Notes: generated from the letters alone by a model not told the origin. 64,000 nucleotides of DNA from Shewanella oneidensis MR-1 (GCF_000146165.2 NC_004347.2:1054001-1118000), one strand, 5' to 3'; positions 18,022-27,554 are shown, counted from the first letter of the stretch. A program made the numbers and translations.

Positions 18022-18965
18022 TGCAGCCTTCCACATCAACAGTTACATCAACAGTTGCGCAACCTTCGGCGGCGCGAACTCATGTGGGACTCAATGTCAG
18101 CCAAGATGTGGCACTCAATGTCAGCCAATTGAGTTGGACCATCGAAGGCAAAACCATTCTCTCTGGGGTTAACTTTGCCCTGCAGCGCGGTGAAATGCTG
18201 GGATTAATCGGCCCTAACGGGGCGGGTAAATCCAGTTTACTGCGTTGTCTATATCGTTTTATTCGCCCGACTCAGGGGCAGATCAGCTTGTTTTCGCAGG
18301 ATATTAGTCAGCTTTCGCCCAAGGCATTTGCCTGTAAAGTGGCCGTAGTGCAGCAGGATACGCCGCACTATTTTGATATGACCACAGAGCAACTGGTTGC
18401 CATGGGACTCACGCCCCATAAAGGAATGTTTGATAGCCATTCCAGCGGTGATAGCGACAAAATTATTAAAGCGCTTGAGAAGGTTGGCCTTAGTCATAAG
18501 TTGCATCAGCAATATGAGCGGCTTTCGGGCGGCGAGAAACAACGGGCGCTGATTGCCCGCGCTATCGTGCAACAACCACTGCTACTGATTTTAGATGAAC
18601 CCACAAATCACCTCGATGTGCGCTACCAAATACAAATTTTGGAGCTGGTTCGAAGCCTTGGCATTAGTGTGATTGCCTCGATTCATGATCTGAATCTGGC
18701 AAGCGCCCTGTGTGATAGTTTGCTGCTACTCGATAATGGGCAAGTGAGCGCCATGGGCACGCCAACTGAGGTGTTGACTGAGGAGCGCATTGCCCAAGTT
18801 TTTGGGGTTTGCGCCCAAGTGATGCCCCATCCACAACATGCTAACCCGTTGATTAATTACTTCTATGGCTATCAAAAATCATATGGCTATCAAAAATCAA
18901 AGACAGATGAAGAGGGCGCAATCCATCCTCCCCATATCATTAATGGGGTGAAAACCCCATCATGA
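18021..18965 (+). CDS. btuD: Cobalamin ABC importer, ATP-binding protein
   Basis: ABC ATPase of the vitamin B12/iron-chelate class, about 314 residues from the chosen ATG. Walker A is GPNGAGKSSLL, the signature LSGGEKQRALIARA, Walker B LLILDEPTNHLD, and the H-loop ASIHDLN. I chose the ATG at 18021 because it overlaps the leader stop; an in-frame ATG at 17961 lacks a ribosome-binding site. The C-terminus holds an exact 18-bp tandem duplication (18864-18881 and 18882-18899) that repeats YGYQKS. It overlaps btuC by four bases. The cobalamin riboswitch upstream makes B12 the likely substrate; no substrate-binding protein gene (btuF) is nearby. Confidence 0.9.
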   Translation: MQPSTSTVTSTVAQPSAARTHVGLNVSQDVALNVSQLSWTIEGKTILSGVNFALQRGEMLGLIGPNGAGKSSLLRCLYRFIRPTQGQISLFSQDISQLSPKAFACKVAVVQQDTPHYFDMTTEQLVAMGLTPHKGMFDSHSSGDSDKIIKALEKVGLSHKLHQQYERLSGGEKQRALIARAIVQQPLLLILDEPTNHLDVRYQIQILELVRSLGISVIASIHDLNLASALCDSLLLLDNGQVSAMGTPTEVLTEERIAQVFGVCAQVMPHPQHANPLINYFYGYQKSYGYQKSKTDEEGAIHPPHIINGVKTPS

Positions 18966-20104
18966 TAAGCAGACTTAAGCTGATTACCCTGTTAACCCCT
19001 ATTTTTACGCCATTAACTCGCCAGCAATGGCTGATGTTAGCCTTGGTGGGTTTTACTCTGCTGACGCCGATTGCGGCCGCCAGTTTTGGCGCGGCGAATA
19101 TCAGCTTTTTAGATGTTTTTAATGTTTTTATAGATAAATTCAGTCAGTTATTTATGGGTGAGAATGCGCCAAGCACTGCCGCGATGACGGATCGGATTGT
19201 GATGGAATTAAGGCTACCACGAATATTGCTCGCCTTTGTGGCGGGGGCGGGGCTGTCTTTGGCGGGCAGTGTGTTGCAAACCGTGACTCGCAATCCCCTT
19301 GCCGACCCTTATTTGTTTGGGATTAGCTCAGGAGCCTCCTTTGGCGCTGTGGTGATGCTGACGTTGTTTTCCGGTTCAGGTTTTTTTGCGAATGCGGGTG
19401 TGATTGCCAACTCGGGAATATTTAGTGGTGCGGAAATATTGGCTGGGCTCCAGTGGTTTAGTTTGCCCTTTGGCGCTTTTATTGGTGCCAGTTTATCCGT
19501 ACTTATTGTTTTGGCTTTATCGGGGTTAGGGCTCAACAGCCAAGTTGAACGCATGCTGCTCTCAGGGGTGGCAACATCGTTTATGTTTGGCGCGTTAACC
19601 AGTTTGCTGCTGTATTTTGCCAGCCCGCAGGCCACGGCATCCGTGCTTTTTTGGAGTTTGGGCAGTTTTGCTAAGGCCAGTTGGTCGCTATTAATTTTGC
19701 CGACCATCGTTGTGCTGGTGAGTTTTTTTATCATCCTCGGTTGGAAGCGGCAGATTATGGCTTTGCAAGCGGGGGATGAAACGGCCCATACCTTAGGGGT
19801 GAATGTGCCCAAATTACGCCTCAATATGTTGCTGCTGTGCTCGTTAATTACCGCCATTTTAGTGGCGACCTGCGGCGGTATTGGCTTTGTTGGATTAATG
19901 ATCCCCCATACGGTGCGCTTGTTATTTCCTGGTCGTCAGCCAATCCTGCTCACTGCATTGGTGGGTGGCCTGTTTATGGTGTGGATTGATGTGCTTGCGA
20001 GATGTTTGCTGGGCAATCAAGAGCTGCCCGTGGGGATTATTACCGCCTCGATAGGCAGTTTTTTCTTTTTGCTTATTCTGCGTCGGCGAAAGGTGGCCAG
20101 TTAA
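18962..20104 (+). CDS. btuC: Cobalamin ABC importer, permease
   Basis: FecCD/BtuC-family permease, 380 residues with about ten hydrophobic segments. Family signatures are LRLPRILLAFVAGAGLSLAGSVLQTVTRNPLADP (about residues 77-110) and GGIGFVGLMIPHTVRLL (about 305-321), the latter in the region that docks the ATPase. It starts inside the btuD stop (ATGA), so the pair is coupled. The stop codon is followed within two bases by a MITE-like repeat, which puts 312 bases before cobT. Confidence 0.92.
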   Translation: MISRLKLITLLTPIFTPLTRQQWLMLALVGFTLLTPIAAASFGAANISFLDVFNVFIDKFSQLFMGENAPSTAAMTDRIVMELRLPRILLAFVAGAGLSLAGSVLQTVTRNPLADPYLFGISSGASFGAVVMLTLFSGSGFFANAGVIANSGIFSGAEILAGLQWFSLPFGAFIGASLSVLIVLALSGLGLNSQVERMLLSGVATSFMFGALTSLLLYFASPQATASVLFWSLGSFAKASWSLLILPTIVVLVSFFIILGWKRQIMALQAGDETAHTLGVNVPKLRLNMLLLCSLITAILVATCGGIGFVGLMIPHTVRLLFPGRQPILLTALVGGLFMVWIDVLARCLLGNQELPVGIITASIGSFFFLLILRRRKVAS

Positions 20105-20105
20105 T

Positions 20106-20338
20106 TTAACCTGAACTCGGGGTAACGAGTGTCGAAAAAACCTAAATTTAACAAACTAAATTAATGATATAAATAATTGTTTTTAAATGGATAAATATTT
20201 TTTACTGAATGCGCAGATTTTTGCGCATATGAAGGCGCTCTGTCGTACGCCATAGCGAGCTATGGTTAGACAGAGCAACGCAGAGTGGCCCGAAAAGATG
20301 CCTATTCAGCGGCTCTACTTATCCCGGGCTCAGGTTAA
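20106..20338. repeat. MITE-like repeat, copy 1 (233 bp)
   Basis: The ends are inverted repeats: TTAACCTGAACTCGGG at the left, and at the right the inverse of CCCGGGCTCAGGTTAA. Internally it has a nested hairpin, GCTCTGTC ... CCATAGC GA GCTATGG ... GACAGAGC, and wider pairing of CTGAATGCGCAGA with the later TGCCTATTCAG. Copy 2 at 32344-32574 aligns along its whole length. No coding capacity; it separates btuC from cobT. Confidence 0.88.
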
Positions 20339-20416
20339 TTTAATGCTTAAGATGTATGGAAAATAGGCGTGGGATGCGCCGTAGTTATTCAATTTGGATT
20401 AGCGAGTGGAGTGTGA

Positions 20417-21469
20417 ATGTCTCAATCAAGCCTGTCATTTCAAATCGAGCCTGTGAGTAAAGCGCAGGATCAGGTTATTCAACAGAAAATCGATCTTAAG
20501 ACTAAGCCGCCCGGTGCCTTAGGGATGCTAGAATCCTTAGCTCTGCAAATCGCTCGCATCCAAGGGCCGCAGCAATTGCAGATCGTCAAACCCACCATGT
20601 TGGTATTTGCGGGGGATCATGGCATTGCAGCCGAAGGGGTTTCAATTGCCCCAAGTGAAGTGACCCACCAAATGGTACAAAACTTTGCTGAAGGCGGCGC
20701 GGCCATCAATGTGTTTTGTCGGCAATTAGGCTTAACGCTTGAAGTGATTGATTGCGGTATTCTCACCCCTGTTGAGGGTGTTGAAGGGATTATCGATCAA
20801 CGCCTTGGTGCGGGTACTGGCGCTATTCACTTAGAACCCGCTATGTCTTTGGATTGCGTAGATAAAGGTTTTGCCATGGCGCGGGAGTTAATTGAGCGTC
20901 ACCATCAAGCGGGCTGTAATCTGGTCGCGTTTGGTGAAATGGGTATTGGCAACACTTCCTCTGCGGCGGCGATTATGGCGGCGATTATGCAGTTAGAAGT
21001 GGCCGATTGTGTGGGTCGTGGCACGGGGATCAATAGTGAGACCTTAGCGCGTAAGTTAACGCTGGTTGAACTGGCGCTGCTGTCGCATCAAAGTGCCATG
21101 ACGGGGCCAAAACAAGTGCTGGCGTGTCTTGGTGGATTTGAAATTGTGCAAATGACTGGCGCAATGCTGGCTGCAGCCGAGCGGAAAATGTTGGTGGTTG
21201 TGGATGGTTTTATCGCGACTGCCGCCGCGTTAGTGGCAGTGACTATCAATGCTAATGTGCGGGATTATCTGATTTTTGCCCATCGCTCCGAGGAGCAAGG
21301 TCATCAACGCATGCTGGAACATTTACAGGCTAAACCCTTGTTATCTTTGGGCCTGAGATTAGGTGAAGGCACAGGCGCCGCCCTAGCATTGCCGTTAATT
21401 CAAGCTGCAGCAAATTTTTACAATCAAATGGCGAGTTTTAGTGATGCTGGGATTGAGGCTGTTGTATGA
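20417..21469 (+). CDS. cobT: Nicotinate-nucleotide-dimethylbenzimidazole phosphoribosyltransferase
   Basis: This 350-residue enzyme makes alpha-ribazole phosphate, the lower-ligand precursor of cobalamin, from nicotinate mononucleotide and dimethylbenzimidazole. Typical blocks are [12 protein letters not shown] (residues 27-38), [32 protein letters not shown], and [12 protein letters not shown] near residue 315 with the catalytic Glu. The protein has the family's normal length. The next genes (cobS, cobU) use its product. Confidence 0.96.
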   Translation: MSQSSLSFQIEPVSKAQDQVIQQKIDLKTKPPGALGMLESLALQIARIQGPQQLQIVKPTMLVFAGDHGIAAEGVSIAPSEVTHQMVQNFAEGGAAINVFCRQLGLTLEVIDCGILTPVEGVEGIIDQRLGAGTGAIHLEPAMSLDCVDKGFAMARELIERHHQAGCNLVAFGEMGIGNTSSAAAIMAAIMQLEVADCVGRGTGINSETLARKLTLVELALLSHQSAMTGPKQVLACLGGFEIVQMTGAMLAAAERKMLVVVDGFIATAAALVAVTINANVRDYLIFAHRSEEQGHQRMLEHLQAKPLLSLGLRLGEGTGAALALPLIQAAANFYNQMASFSDAGIEAVV

Positions 21470-21575
21470 TGTAGCTCTGCTAAGTTATTTATTTAACTTA
21501 TTTAAAATAATAACTTTTAGCTAACCGTTTTAACTTTAAACCTTGCTGCAAGTGTGTATTCACTAAGGATGCTTT

Positions 21576-22364
21576 ATGTCAGAACGCGAAAGCTGGCACA
21601 AAGAGATAGATTTGTTTTTTGTGGCCATGGGCTATTTTACCCGCATTCCTATGCCCAAATGGGTCGAAGTCGATGCCGATAAACTCAATAAAGCCAGTCG
21701 TTACTTTGGCCTAGTGGGTCTGTTGGTGGGACTGTTAAGCGCCATTATCTTTTGGCTCACCCAAAACTGGTTGCCTGCTGGGGTGTCGGTATTGCTGTCG
21801 ATGTTAACGGGTATCCTGTTGACCGGTGGATTCCACGAAGATGGGTTAGCCGATACCTTCGATGGCTTCGGTGGCGGTTGGACGGCCGAAGACAAGCTGC
21901 GAATTATGAAGGATTCTCGCCTTGGCAGTTACGGCGCTTTAGCCTTGATTATGGTGCTGCTGCTTAAATGGCAATTATTAGTAGAATTAGCACTTTATGA
22001 CCCCGTGGTTGCCGGTTCGGCAATGATTGTCGCCCACACTGTGAGCCGTGTGGTGGCCGCGAGTCTTATCTTTACCGAGACATACGTGCGTGATGATGAG
22101 ACCAGCAAGTCCAAGCCATTAGCCCAGCATCAAGGCATTAATGATCTATTTATTTTGATCGCCAGCGGTGTGTTAGTGCTGCTGGTGCTTAAGGGAATTG
22201 CTGCCCTGTCGTTGCTGTTAGTGATGATAGGGTTGCGCCGTTTGATTGTGGTGATTTTTAGACGTCAAATTGGTGGTTACACAGGCGATACCTTAGGCGC
22301 TGCGCAGCAAATTTGTGAAATCGTGTGTTATTTTGTACTGCTGGTTGTGGGTGGCATATTGTGA
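21576..22364 (+). CDS. cobS: Adenosylcobinamide-GDP ribazoletransferase (cobalamin synthase)
   Basis: A 262-residue integral membrane enzyme that joins alpha-ribazole (phosphate) to adenosylcobinamide-GDP. The conserved metal-binding motif GGFHEDGLADTFDGFGGG is at about residues 84-101, followed by KDSRLGSYG. Five to six hydrophobic helices are seen. Its TGA overlaps the GTG of cobU, giving coupled translation. Confidence 0.95.
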   Translation: MSERESWHKEIDLFFVAMGYFTRIPMPKWVEVDADKLNKASRYFGLVGLLVGLLSAIIFWLTQNWLPAGVSVLLSMLTGILLTGGFHEDGLADTFDGFGGGWTAEDKLRIMKDSRLGSYGALALIMVLLLKWQLLVELALYDPVVAGSAMIVAHTVSRVVAASLIFTETYVRDDETSKSKPLAQHQGINDLFILIASGVLVLLVLKGIAALSLLLVMIGLRRLIVVIFRRQIGGYTGDTLGAAQQICEIVCYFVLLVVGGIL

Positions 22365-22966
22365 TCCATTTAGTACTAGGCGGCGCACGTAGCGGCAAGA
22401 GTCGTTACGGCGAAACCTTAGTACGCCAGTATACGGCTTTAGGATTCGATGCCTGTTATGTAGCGACAGCGCAGGCACTCGATGCTGAAATGGCCAGTCG
22501 GATCCGTTTACATCAGGACGGTCGTGCCATGGATGATATCGACTGGCAGCTAGTCGAAGAACCTTTGGCATTAACCGCCAGGCTTAAGCGTTTAGCCAAA
22601 CCTGGTAGGGTGATTTTGGTGGATTGCTTAACACTTTGGTTAAGCAATCAATTACTTGCAGGAAACCCTGCGGATGAACCCGCCTCGACCGATTCCGATT
22701 TTGCCATAACGGTTGCTACATCCTCTAAACATGATGCGTTAGCCCAGTGGCGACAGGCAAAAGCGGAATTTGTGGGGGCGTTAAACGCGCTTGAAGGTGC
22801 GGTGATTTTAATCAGTAATGAAGTAGGCTCTGGCATTGTGCCCATGGGGGAACTAAGTCGCCAATTTGTCGATGAGGCGGGCTGGTTAAATCAAGCTGTT
22901 GCGGCGGTTGCGGACAATGTGACCTTAGTGGTGGCAGGTTTACCGCTGGTGCTGAAATCGAGCTAA
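22361..22966 (+). CDS. cobU: Adenosylcobinamide kinase/guanylyltransferase
   Basis: This 201-residue bifunctional enzyme phosphorylates adenosylcobinamide and then attaches GMP. The P-loop GGARSGKS is at residues 6-13, followed by YVATAQALDAEM, and the family signature NEVGSGIVPMGELSRQF lies near residue 160. I chose the GTG at 22361, which overlaps the cobS stop (GTGA) and puts the P-loop at the usual position. A longer frame starting at 22325 would be read inside cobS and has no ribosome-binding site. Confidence 0.94.
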   Translation: MIHLVLGGARSGKSRYGETLVRQYTALGFDACYVATAQALDAEMASRIRLHQDGRAMDDIDWQLVEEPLALTARLKRLAKPGRVILVDCLTLWLSNQLLAGNPADEPASTDSDFAITVATSSKHDALAQWRQAKAEFVGALNALEGAVILISNEVGSGIVPMGELSRQFVDEAGWLNQAVAAVADNVTLVVAGLPLVLKSS

Positions 22967-23084
22967 TGCTTAGATTAAGCTAATGTTTGATCGAGTGAAT
23001 GTTATTCTGAGCTGCTTTCGCGTTTCGTTCGTATTAAAAGATGCGCCTTTTATCTAATTCCTCTATTGAGTCATATTCCTACCC

Positions 23085-24710
23085 ATGCATGTAAATAAAG
23101 CGCCCGCATCCACGGTAACCGATATAGCGGCAACCTCTTGCTTGTCTCAAACACTGCCCCAAGGCGCCAAAGTATTAATGGTGCAGGGCACCACCTCTGA
23201 TGCAGGCAAAAGCACGTTGGTGGCGGGAATATGTCGATTACTGGCCCGTCAGGGCGTCAACGTCGCGCCTTTTAAACCGCAGAATATGGCGCTCAATAGT
23301 GCCGTGACTGTTGATGGCGGCGAGATTGGCCGCGCACAGGCGCTGCAAGCCGCGGCCTGTTATTTAGTGCCTCATACTGATTTCAACCCGATTTTACTCA
23401 AACCCAGTTCAGATACGGGCGCCCAAATTATTGTGCAGGGTAAAGCGTTAACGACACTCGAAGCCTCGGCTTTTTTTGGAGAAAAATCGAAAGATTATAA
23501 AGCCATGGCCCTTAATGCCGTGTTGGACTCCTTTGAACGCCTAGGTCAGCAATATCACACCATAGTGGTTGAAGGGGCGGGGAGCCCAGCTGAAATCAAC
23601 CTGCGTGCTGGGGATATTGCCAATATGGGCTTTGCCGAAGCGGTTGATTGCCCCGTGATTATTATTGCCGATATCGACAAAGGCGGCGTGTTTGCCCATT
23701 TGGTCGGGACCTTGGCGCTGTTATCCGAGTCAGAACAGGCGCGGGTAAAGGGTTTTGTGATCAATCGCTTTCGCGGCGATATCAGCCTGTTGCAGTCTGG
23801 TATTGATTGGCTTGAGGCGTATACGCAAAAGCCAGTATTGGGCGTGCTGCCCTATTTGCATGATTTACACTTAGACGCCGAGGATGCGCTCACTGACTCG
23901 CCAACTAAGCAGGCCAAGAGTTGTTTTAAGGTGCGAGTGCTGGTTTATCCGCGCACCAGTAATCACACGGATGTTGATCCGCTGAGGCTGCATCCCGATA
24001 TCGATTTTGATTATGTGTCACTCCAGACGCAAGCCTTAGCTCAGACGCCGGAGATCGCCGCCGATTTGCTGATTTTGCCTGGTAGTAAGAATGTCCGAGC
24101 CGATCTGGCTTTTTTACGTGAGCAGGGCTGGGATAAGCAAATTGCTAAGCATTTGCGCTACGGCGGTAAAGTGCTGGGAATTTGTGGTGGTTATCAAATG
24201 CTGGGTGAGCGCATTGCCGATCCGTTAGCGATTGAAGATGTGTTCGGTACTAGCCAAGGGCTAGGTTATTTACCCATCAGCACCGAATTTAAAGCCGAAA
24301 AGCAGTTACGTTGCGTCGCAGGCGAGTTGACATTGATAGGGCAGACTGTGGCAGTCAAAGGTTATGAGATCCACTGCGGTGAGTCCCAATATCTCACGTC
24401 CAGTGATGCCGCCAAGGGCGCGCCATTACGCTTGATAAATGAGTTAACTTGCGATGAACAGGCGGAAAAGTCTTTTGCCGACGGCTGTTTAAGTGAGGAC
24501 GGGCAAGTGCTAGGCACTTATTTACACGGGCTATTCGACAGCCCTGATGCGTGCCAGTTAATTCTGCGTTGGGCGGGATTAGAAGATGCACAAGCAATTG
24601 ATATTAATGCTATTCGAGAACAACAACTGGATAGGTTGGCCGATGTATTGGCCGAACATCTAGACTTACCACAATTACAGGCAATCTTAACCGCATCAGT
24701 TAAGCCGTAG
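23085..24710 (+). CDS. cobQ: Cobyric acid synthase
   Basis: A 541-residue glutamine-dependent amidotransferase that amidates adenosylcobyrinic a,c-diamide to cobyric acid. The N-terminal ATP-binding domain has [15 protein letters not shown] and [26 protein letters not shown] is also typical. The C-terminal glutaminase domain has the nucleophile Cys in [12 protein letters not shown] and a His in GTYLHGLFD. Since ring-building cbi/cob genes are not visible here, it may act on scavenged incomplete corrinoids. It is about 55 residues longer than E. coli-type CbiP homologues, partly through an N-terminal extension before VLMVQGT. Confidence 0.95.
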   Translation: MHVNKAPASTVTDIAATSCLSQTLPQGAKVLMVQGTTSDAGKSTLVAGICRLLARQGVNVAPFKPQNMALNSAVTVDGGEIGRAQALQAAACYLVPHTDFNPILLKPSSDTGAQIIVQGKALTTLEASAFFGEKSKDYKAMALNAVLDSFERLGQQYHTIVVEGAGSPAEINLRAGDIANMGFAEAVDCPVIIIADIDKGGVFAHLVGTLALLSESEQARVKGFVINRFRGDISLLQSGIDWLEAYTQKPVLGVLPYLHDLHLDAEDALTDSPTKQAKSCFKVRVLVYPRTSNHTDVDPLRLHPDIDFDYVSLQTQALAQTPEIAADLLILPGSKNVRADLAFLREQGWDKQIAKHLRYGGKVLGICGGYQMLGERIADPLAIEDVFGTSQGLGYLPISTEFKAEKQLRCVAGELTLIGQTVAVKGYEIHCGESQYLTSSDAAKGAPLRLINELTCDEQAEKSFADGCLSEDGQVLGTYLHGLFDSPDACQLILRWAGLEDAQAIDINAIREQQLDRLADVLAEHLDLPQLQAILTASVKP

Positions 24711-24725
24711 GATGAACATCAAACC

Positions 24726-25349
24726 ATGACAACAGCAAACGATAATAACCAAGAACAATTAAAGGCTGAACGCCACAAGGTGCGCCAACAAAAACTCAAA
24801 GCGGGAGTTGATGCAAAAATTGCCGCTGCTCAGGATGAAAAGGGCATTTTGTTAGTCCTAACGGGCAATGGCAAAGGGAAGTCGACCTCAGCTTTTGGCA
24901 CCGTTGCCCGCGCCGTTGGCCATGGCAAAAAAGCCGCCGTAGTGCAATTTATCAAGGGCACTTGGGAATGCGGTGAGCGTAATCTACTTGAAGGTGCTGG
25001 CGTTAGTTTTCATGTTATGGGCACCGGTTTTACTTGGGAAACCCAAGATAAAGAAAAGGATACCGCAGCCGCTCTTGTCGCTTGGGAAGCTGCCGAAGCA
25101 TTACTGCAAGACGAGAGCATTGATTGCGTGATGCTCGATGAGCTGACCTATATGGTGAGTTATCACTATCTTGATGTCGAGCGGATTTTGACTGCACTTA
25201 AAAACCGCCCGCCGATGCAACATGTGATTATCACTGGCCGCGCTTGCCATCGAGCGATTATTGAGCTGGCCGATACGGTGAGCGAGGTTCAACCGATAAA
25301 ACATGCCTTTGAGGCCGGAATAAAAGCACAGCTGGGGTTTGATTATTAA
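24726..25349 (+). CDS. cobO: Cob(I)yrinic acid a,c-diamide adenosyltransferase
   Basis: A 207-residue corrinoid adenosyltransferase of the CobA/CobO/BtuR type. It adds the upper adenosyl ligand, using ATP. The P-loop LTGNGKGKSTSAFG is at about residues 39-52; VVQFIKGTWECGERN and VMLDELTYMVSYHYLD are family blocks. It starts 15 bases after the cobQ stop and ends the salvage operon. The charged N-terminal extension (residues 1-33) is typical of this branch. BtuR is an equally good name. Confidence 0.95.
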   Translation: MTTANDNNQEQLKAERHKVRQQKLKAGVDAKIAAAQDEKGILLVLTGNGKGKSTSAFGTVARAVGHGKKAAVVQFIKGTWECGERNLLEGAGVSFHVMGTGFTWETQDKEKDTAAALVAWEAAEALLQDESIDCVMLDELTYMVSYHYLDVERILTALKNRPPMQHVIITGRACHRAIIELADTVSEVQPIKHAFEAGIKAQLGFDY

Positions 25350-25359
25350 ACTGAGCGAG

Positions 25360-25390
25360 TATCGCTATAGCCATAAAGCGATATTTCTTA
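25360..25390 (+). terminator. Weak candidate terminator after cobO
   Basis: TATCGCT at 25360-25366 pairs with AGCGATA at 25377-25383 and is followed by TTTCTTA. The stem is only 7 bp and the T-run is broken, so termination may be partial. Confidence 0.4.
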
Positions 25391-25832
25391 TACCAATATT
25401 GGACTGAGATAAAATGGCGGCCATGCCGCCAACGGTCACAGTTGCAACAATGCCAATCTTATCGACCATTGAACTGTTCATTTTGCTAAAAGCTTTTGCC
25501 CCTTTCCTCGTTAGCAAACTGGTATCTAGCTAACGTCAACATCAATATGTTGACCCAATTTGAGTAATGCTACAGAGCTCTGGCCTTATCAGTGTTATCC
25601 AACCGCAATTACATTAGCCAATGAGAAAATGTGGTACGAGTATCAGCCTGAATGCGAGGCTAAAAATGCTGTCAATCAAGTTCAATAATAAGTCAGACGT
25701 GAGTGTAAAAGAATGAGAAGCTAAAACGATATCAAATGATTACCTACCAAAATGTAAAAAAACCGCTACCGCAAAAAAGCAAATTCCTATAGCATCATTT
25801 GTACCAATTGACATGGATGTGGCAGCGGCTAA
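25391..25832. other. Intergenic region before the attC-like site
   Basis: About 440 bases. On the minus strand a 38-codon frame (25365-25481, MNSSMVDKIGIVATV...) reads as a hydrophobic peptide but has no support beyond being open. The rest is AT-rich DNA in which I see no gene. Confidence 0.35.
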
Positions 25833-25892
25833 GTCCAACAAGCGATTTATGCCCTGCAAACAGCGCAGCGCATAAATACTAAGATGTTATGT
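25833..25892 (+). repeat. attC-like recombination site, left
   Basis: GTCCAAC (fits RYYYAAC) opens the site. ATTTATGC at 25845-25852 is inverted as GCATAAAT at 25870-25877 around a GC-rich loop. GTTATGT (25886-25892) ends it and is an imperfect fit to GTTRRRY. A GTG start codon follows 14 bases later, as in integron cassettes. Confidence 0.4.
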
Positions 25893-25905
25893 TTAGGGGA
25901 AAGTA

Positions 25906-26219
25906 GTGCAATTTAAACGAATAATCTCCTACACCTTAATCCATTTAATCCTTGTTATTGTTTTTTGGATATCGCTGGCTGGTGCCATCGGTTTGGGGTT
26001 TAAGGATAATTGGAGCATGTTCGACCATGCTTATGCGCTAGCTGGGGAACGTGGATTTTATCTTTTCCTACATGGTGGCTCACCATGCAGGATCTACCAA
26101 GTTGGTTCGATTATTTATATATTCCAATACAAATTATAAGTAGTTTTATACAGGTGAATATATTTTTGTATGTTTGTGCATTATTCAAAAACACAACAAG
26201 TAAAGGCAAGGCTGAAAAT
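25906..26219 (+). pseudogene. Small membrane protein, apparently frameshifted
   Basis: A GTG start opens MQFKRIISYTLIHLILVIV, a transmembrane helix, and continues to about nucleotide 26060. There the sense of the frame fades (LHGGSPCRIYQ) while the +2 frame becomes membrane-like (WWLTMQDLPSWFDYLYIP then a second helix to about 26190). The simplest reading is one two-helix protein broken by a small indel near 26040-26070. The second frame runs on without a stop into the next coding unit. No family recognised. Confidence 0.4.
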
Positions 26220-26492
26220 ATGGAGAATATATCAACAATTAAAATGTCAATTCAAACGGTAATAATTAAAATTGGCGATAGGGAATTTGATATAAATCTT
26301 AACTGTACTTATGATCAAATAATTGCAATGTTTGGCCGGCCAGAAGATGAATCAGTGCAACGCGATGGCAGTAATCCTGCAATAATAAAATATATGGGGT
26401 TGGAATTTCATTTTCATAAGGGCGCTTTAAGTCTGATTTATAAGGATGATGAGTTTGGAAATGTAATTACTGCAATACCAAAAATAATCTAA
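26220..26492 (+). CDS. Small hypothetical protein, 90 residues
   Basis: From the ATG at 26220 this soluble alpha/beta protein contains KIGDREFDINLN, IIAMFGRPEDES, IKYMGLEFHFHKGALSLIYKD. That strand-turn-strand pattern with FGRP resembles small uncharacterised or immunity-like proteins. The frame is also open upstream, so it may instead be the C-terminal part of the broken membrane gene. The coding DNA is much more AT-rich than cobO or the ABC operon. It ends about 30 bases before the second attC-like site. Confidence 0.5.
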   Translation: MENISTIKMSIQTVIIKIGDREFDINLNCTYDQIIAMFGRPEDESVQRDGSNPAIIKYMGLEFHFHKGALSLIYKDDEFGNVITAIPKII

Positions 26493-26522
26493 ATTGAAAT
26501 AATTTATATCAATATTGAATCA

Positions 26523-26576
26523 GCCCAACAAGATGATGCACCGGAGCCGGATTCATGTCGTTCGTGCTTGTTGGAC
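26523..26576 (+). repeat. attC-like recombination site, right
   Basis: GCCCAACAAG at 26523-26532 pairs with CTTGTTGGAC at 26567-26576 over ten positions with one mismatch. The left box GCCCAAC fits RYYYAAC and the right box GTTGGAC fits GTTRRRY exactly. The 54-bp span is at the short end for attC. Confidence 0.5.
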
Positions 26577-26828
26577 ACAACCTCCCAGCCGTTGATCTTT
26601 GACGTTACTCCATAGAAATATTAATCCGAAACCAATGAATAAGAGTAAAAAATCTAACAAGGTTCAGTCCACAAACGAGTTACAAATCTTCTTTTAAAAC
26701 AAACAGGCTACGCCGATGCTAAACAGGTGAGCCATGGTGATTAGCGAGACGACCGTCTGCCCCATAGACGGGGCATGTGTCATCGCGCAAATACCATTGT
26801 TCACCTTTCAATGTTGTATAAATCTCTA
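26577..26828. other. Intergenic region downstream of the ABC operon
   Basis: Contains a perfect hairpin TGCCCC-GTCTAT-GGGGCA (26768-26785, as read on the minus strand) that could end or stabilise the convergent ABC transcript, but it has no T-run. No gene seen. Confidence 0.35.
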
Positions 26829-27554
26829 TTACCTCAGTACTTTGCTTAAAAAGCTTTGGGTTCTGGCTTCTTTGGGGCGGGTGAATAACTCCTCGGGGAT
26901 ATTGGATTCCACCACATAGCCGCCATCCATAAAGATGACTCTGTCGGAAACATCGCGCGCAAAGCCCATTTCGTGGGTCACAATCACCATGGTCATACCT
27001 TTTTGCGCTAAGTCCTTCATCACATCCAGTACATCGCCGACCATTTCAGGATCGAGTGCCGAGGTGGGCTCATCAAATAGCATCAGATCCGGCTCCATCG
27101 CCAGTGCGCGGGCAATAGCTACCCTTTGTTTTTGTCCACCTGACAGGCTTGAAGGATAGGCATTGGCTTTATCCTGTAATCCCACTTGAGTGAGCAGTGC
27201 CAGCGCCTTGTTATCGGCTTCGGCTTGGGTCATTAACTTTAGGCTCACTGGCGCTAAGGTAATGTTTTGCAATACGGTTTTATGGGGGAATAGGTTAAAG
27301 TTTTGAAACACCATGCCCACTTTTTGCCGTAATTTATCGACACAGGCATCCTTGGCGGTAATGGATTGCCCTTCGATTTCAATATCCCCTTGGGTTGGGT
27401 TTTCTAACAGGTTGATGCAGCGTAAAAAGGTGCTTTTACCGCTCCCGCTGGGGCCGATAACACTCACCACTTCACCTTGGCGAATATGTTCGTTGATTCC
27501 TTTAAGGACCGCATTATCGCCGTAACTTTTGTGTAGGTTGGTTATGTTAATCAC
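26829..27554 (-). CDS. Polar amino-acid ABC importer, ATP-binding protein
   Basis: A 241-residue ATPase of the GlnQ/ArtP/HisP class. Walker A is [12 protein letters not shown], signature [15 protein letters not shown], Walker [15 protein letters not shown], and H-loop [10 protein letters not shown]. It overlaps the permease gene by eight bases and is third in the operon. The transported amino acid cannot be read from sequence. Confidence 0.94.
   Translation of the reverse strand: MINITNLHKSYGDNAVLKGINEHIRQGEVVSVIGPSGSGKSTFLRCINLLENPTQGDIEIEGQSITAKDACVDKLRQKVGMVFQNFNLFPHKTVLQNITLAPVSLKLMTQAEADNKALALLTQVGLQDKANAYPSSLSGGQKQRVAIARALAMEPDLMLFDEPTSALDPEMVGDVLDVMKDLAQKGMTMVIVTHEMGFARDVSDRVIFMDGGYVVESNIPEELFTRPKEARTQSFLSKVLR

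Noticed and set aside
19309..19857. 182-codon minus-strand frame inside btuC
   Set aside because: Antisense of a certain membrane protein gene; Ser/Lys/Pro-rich random-like translation.
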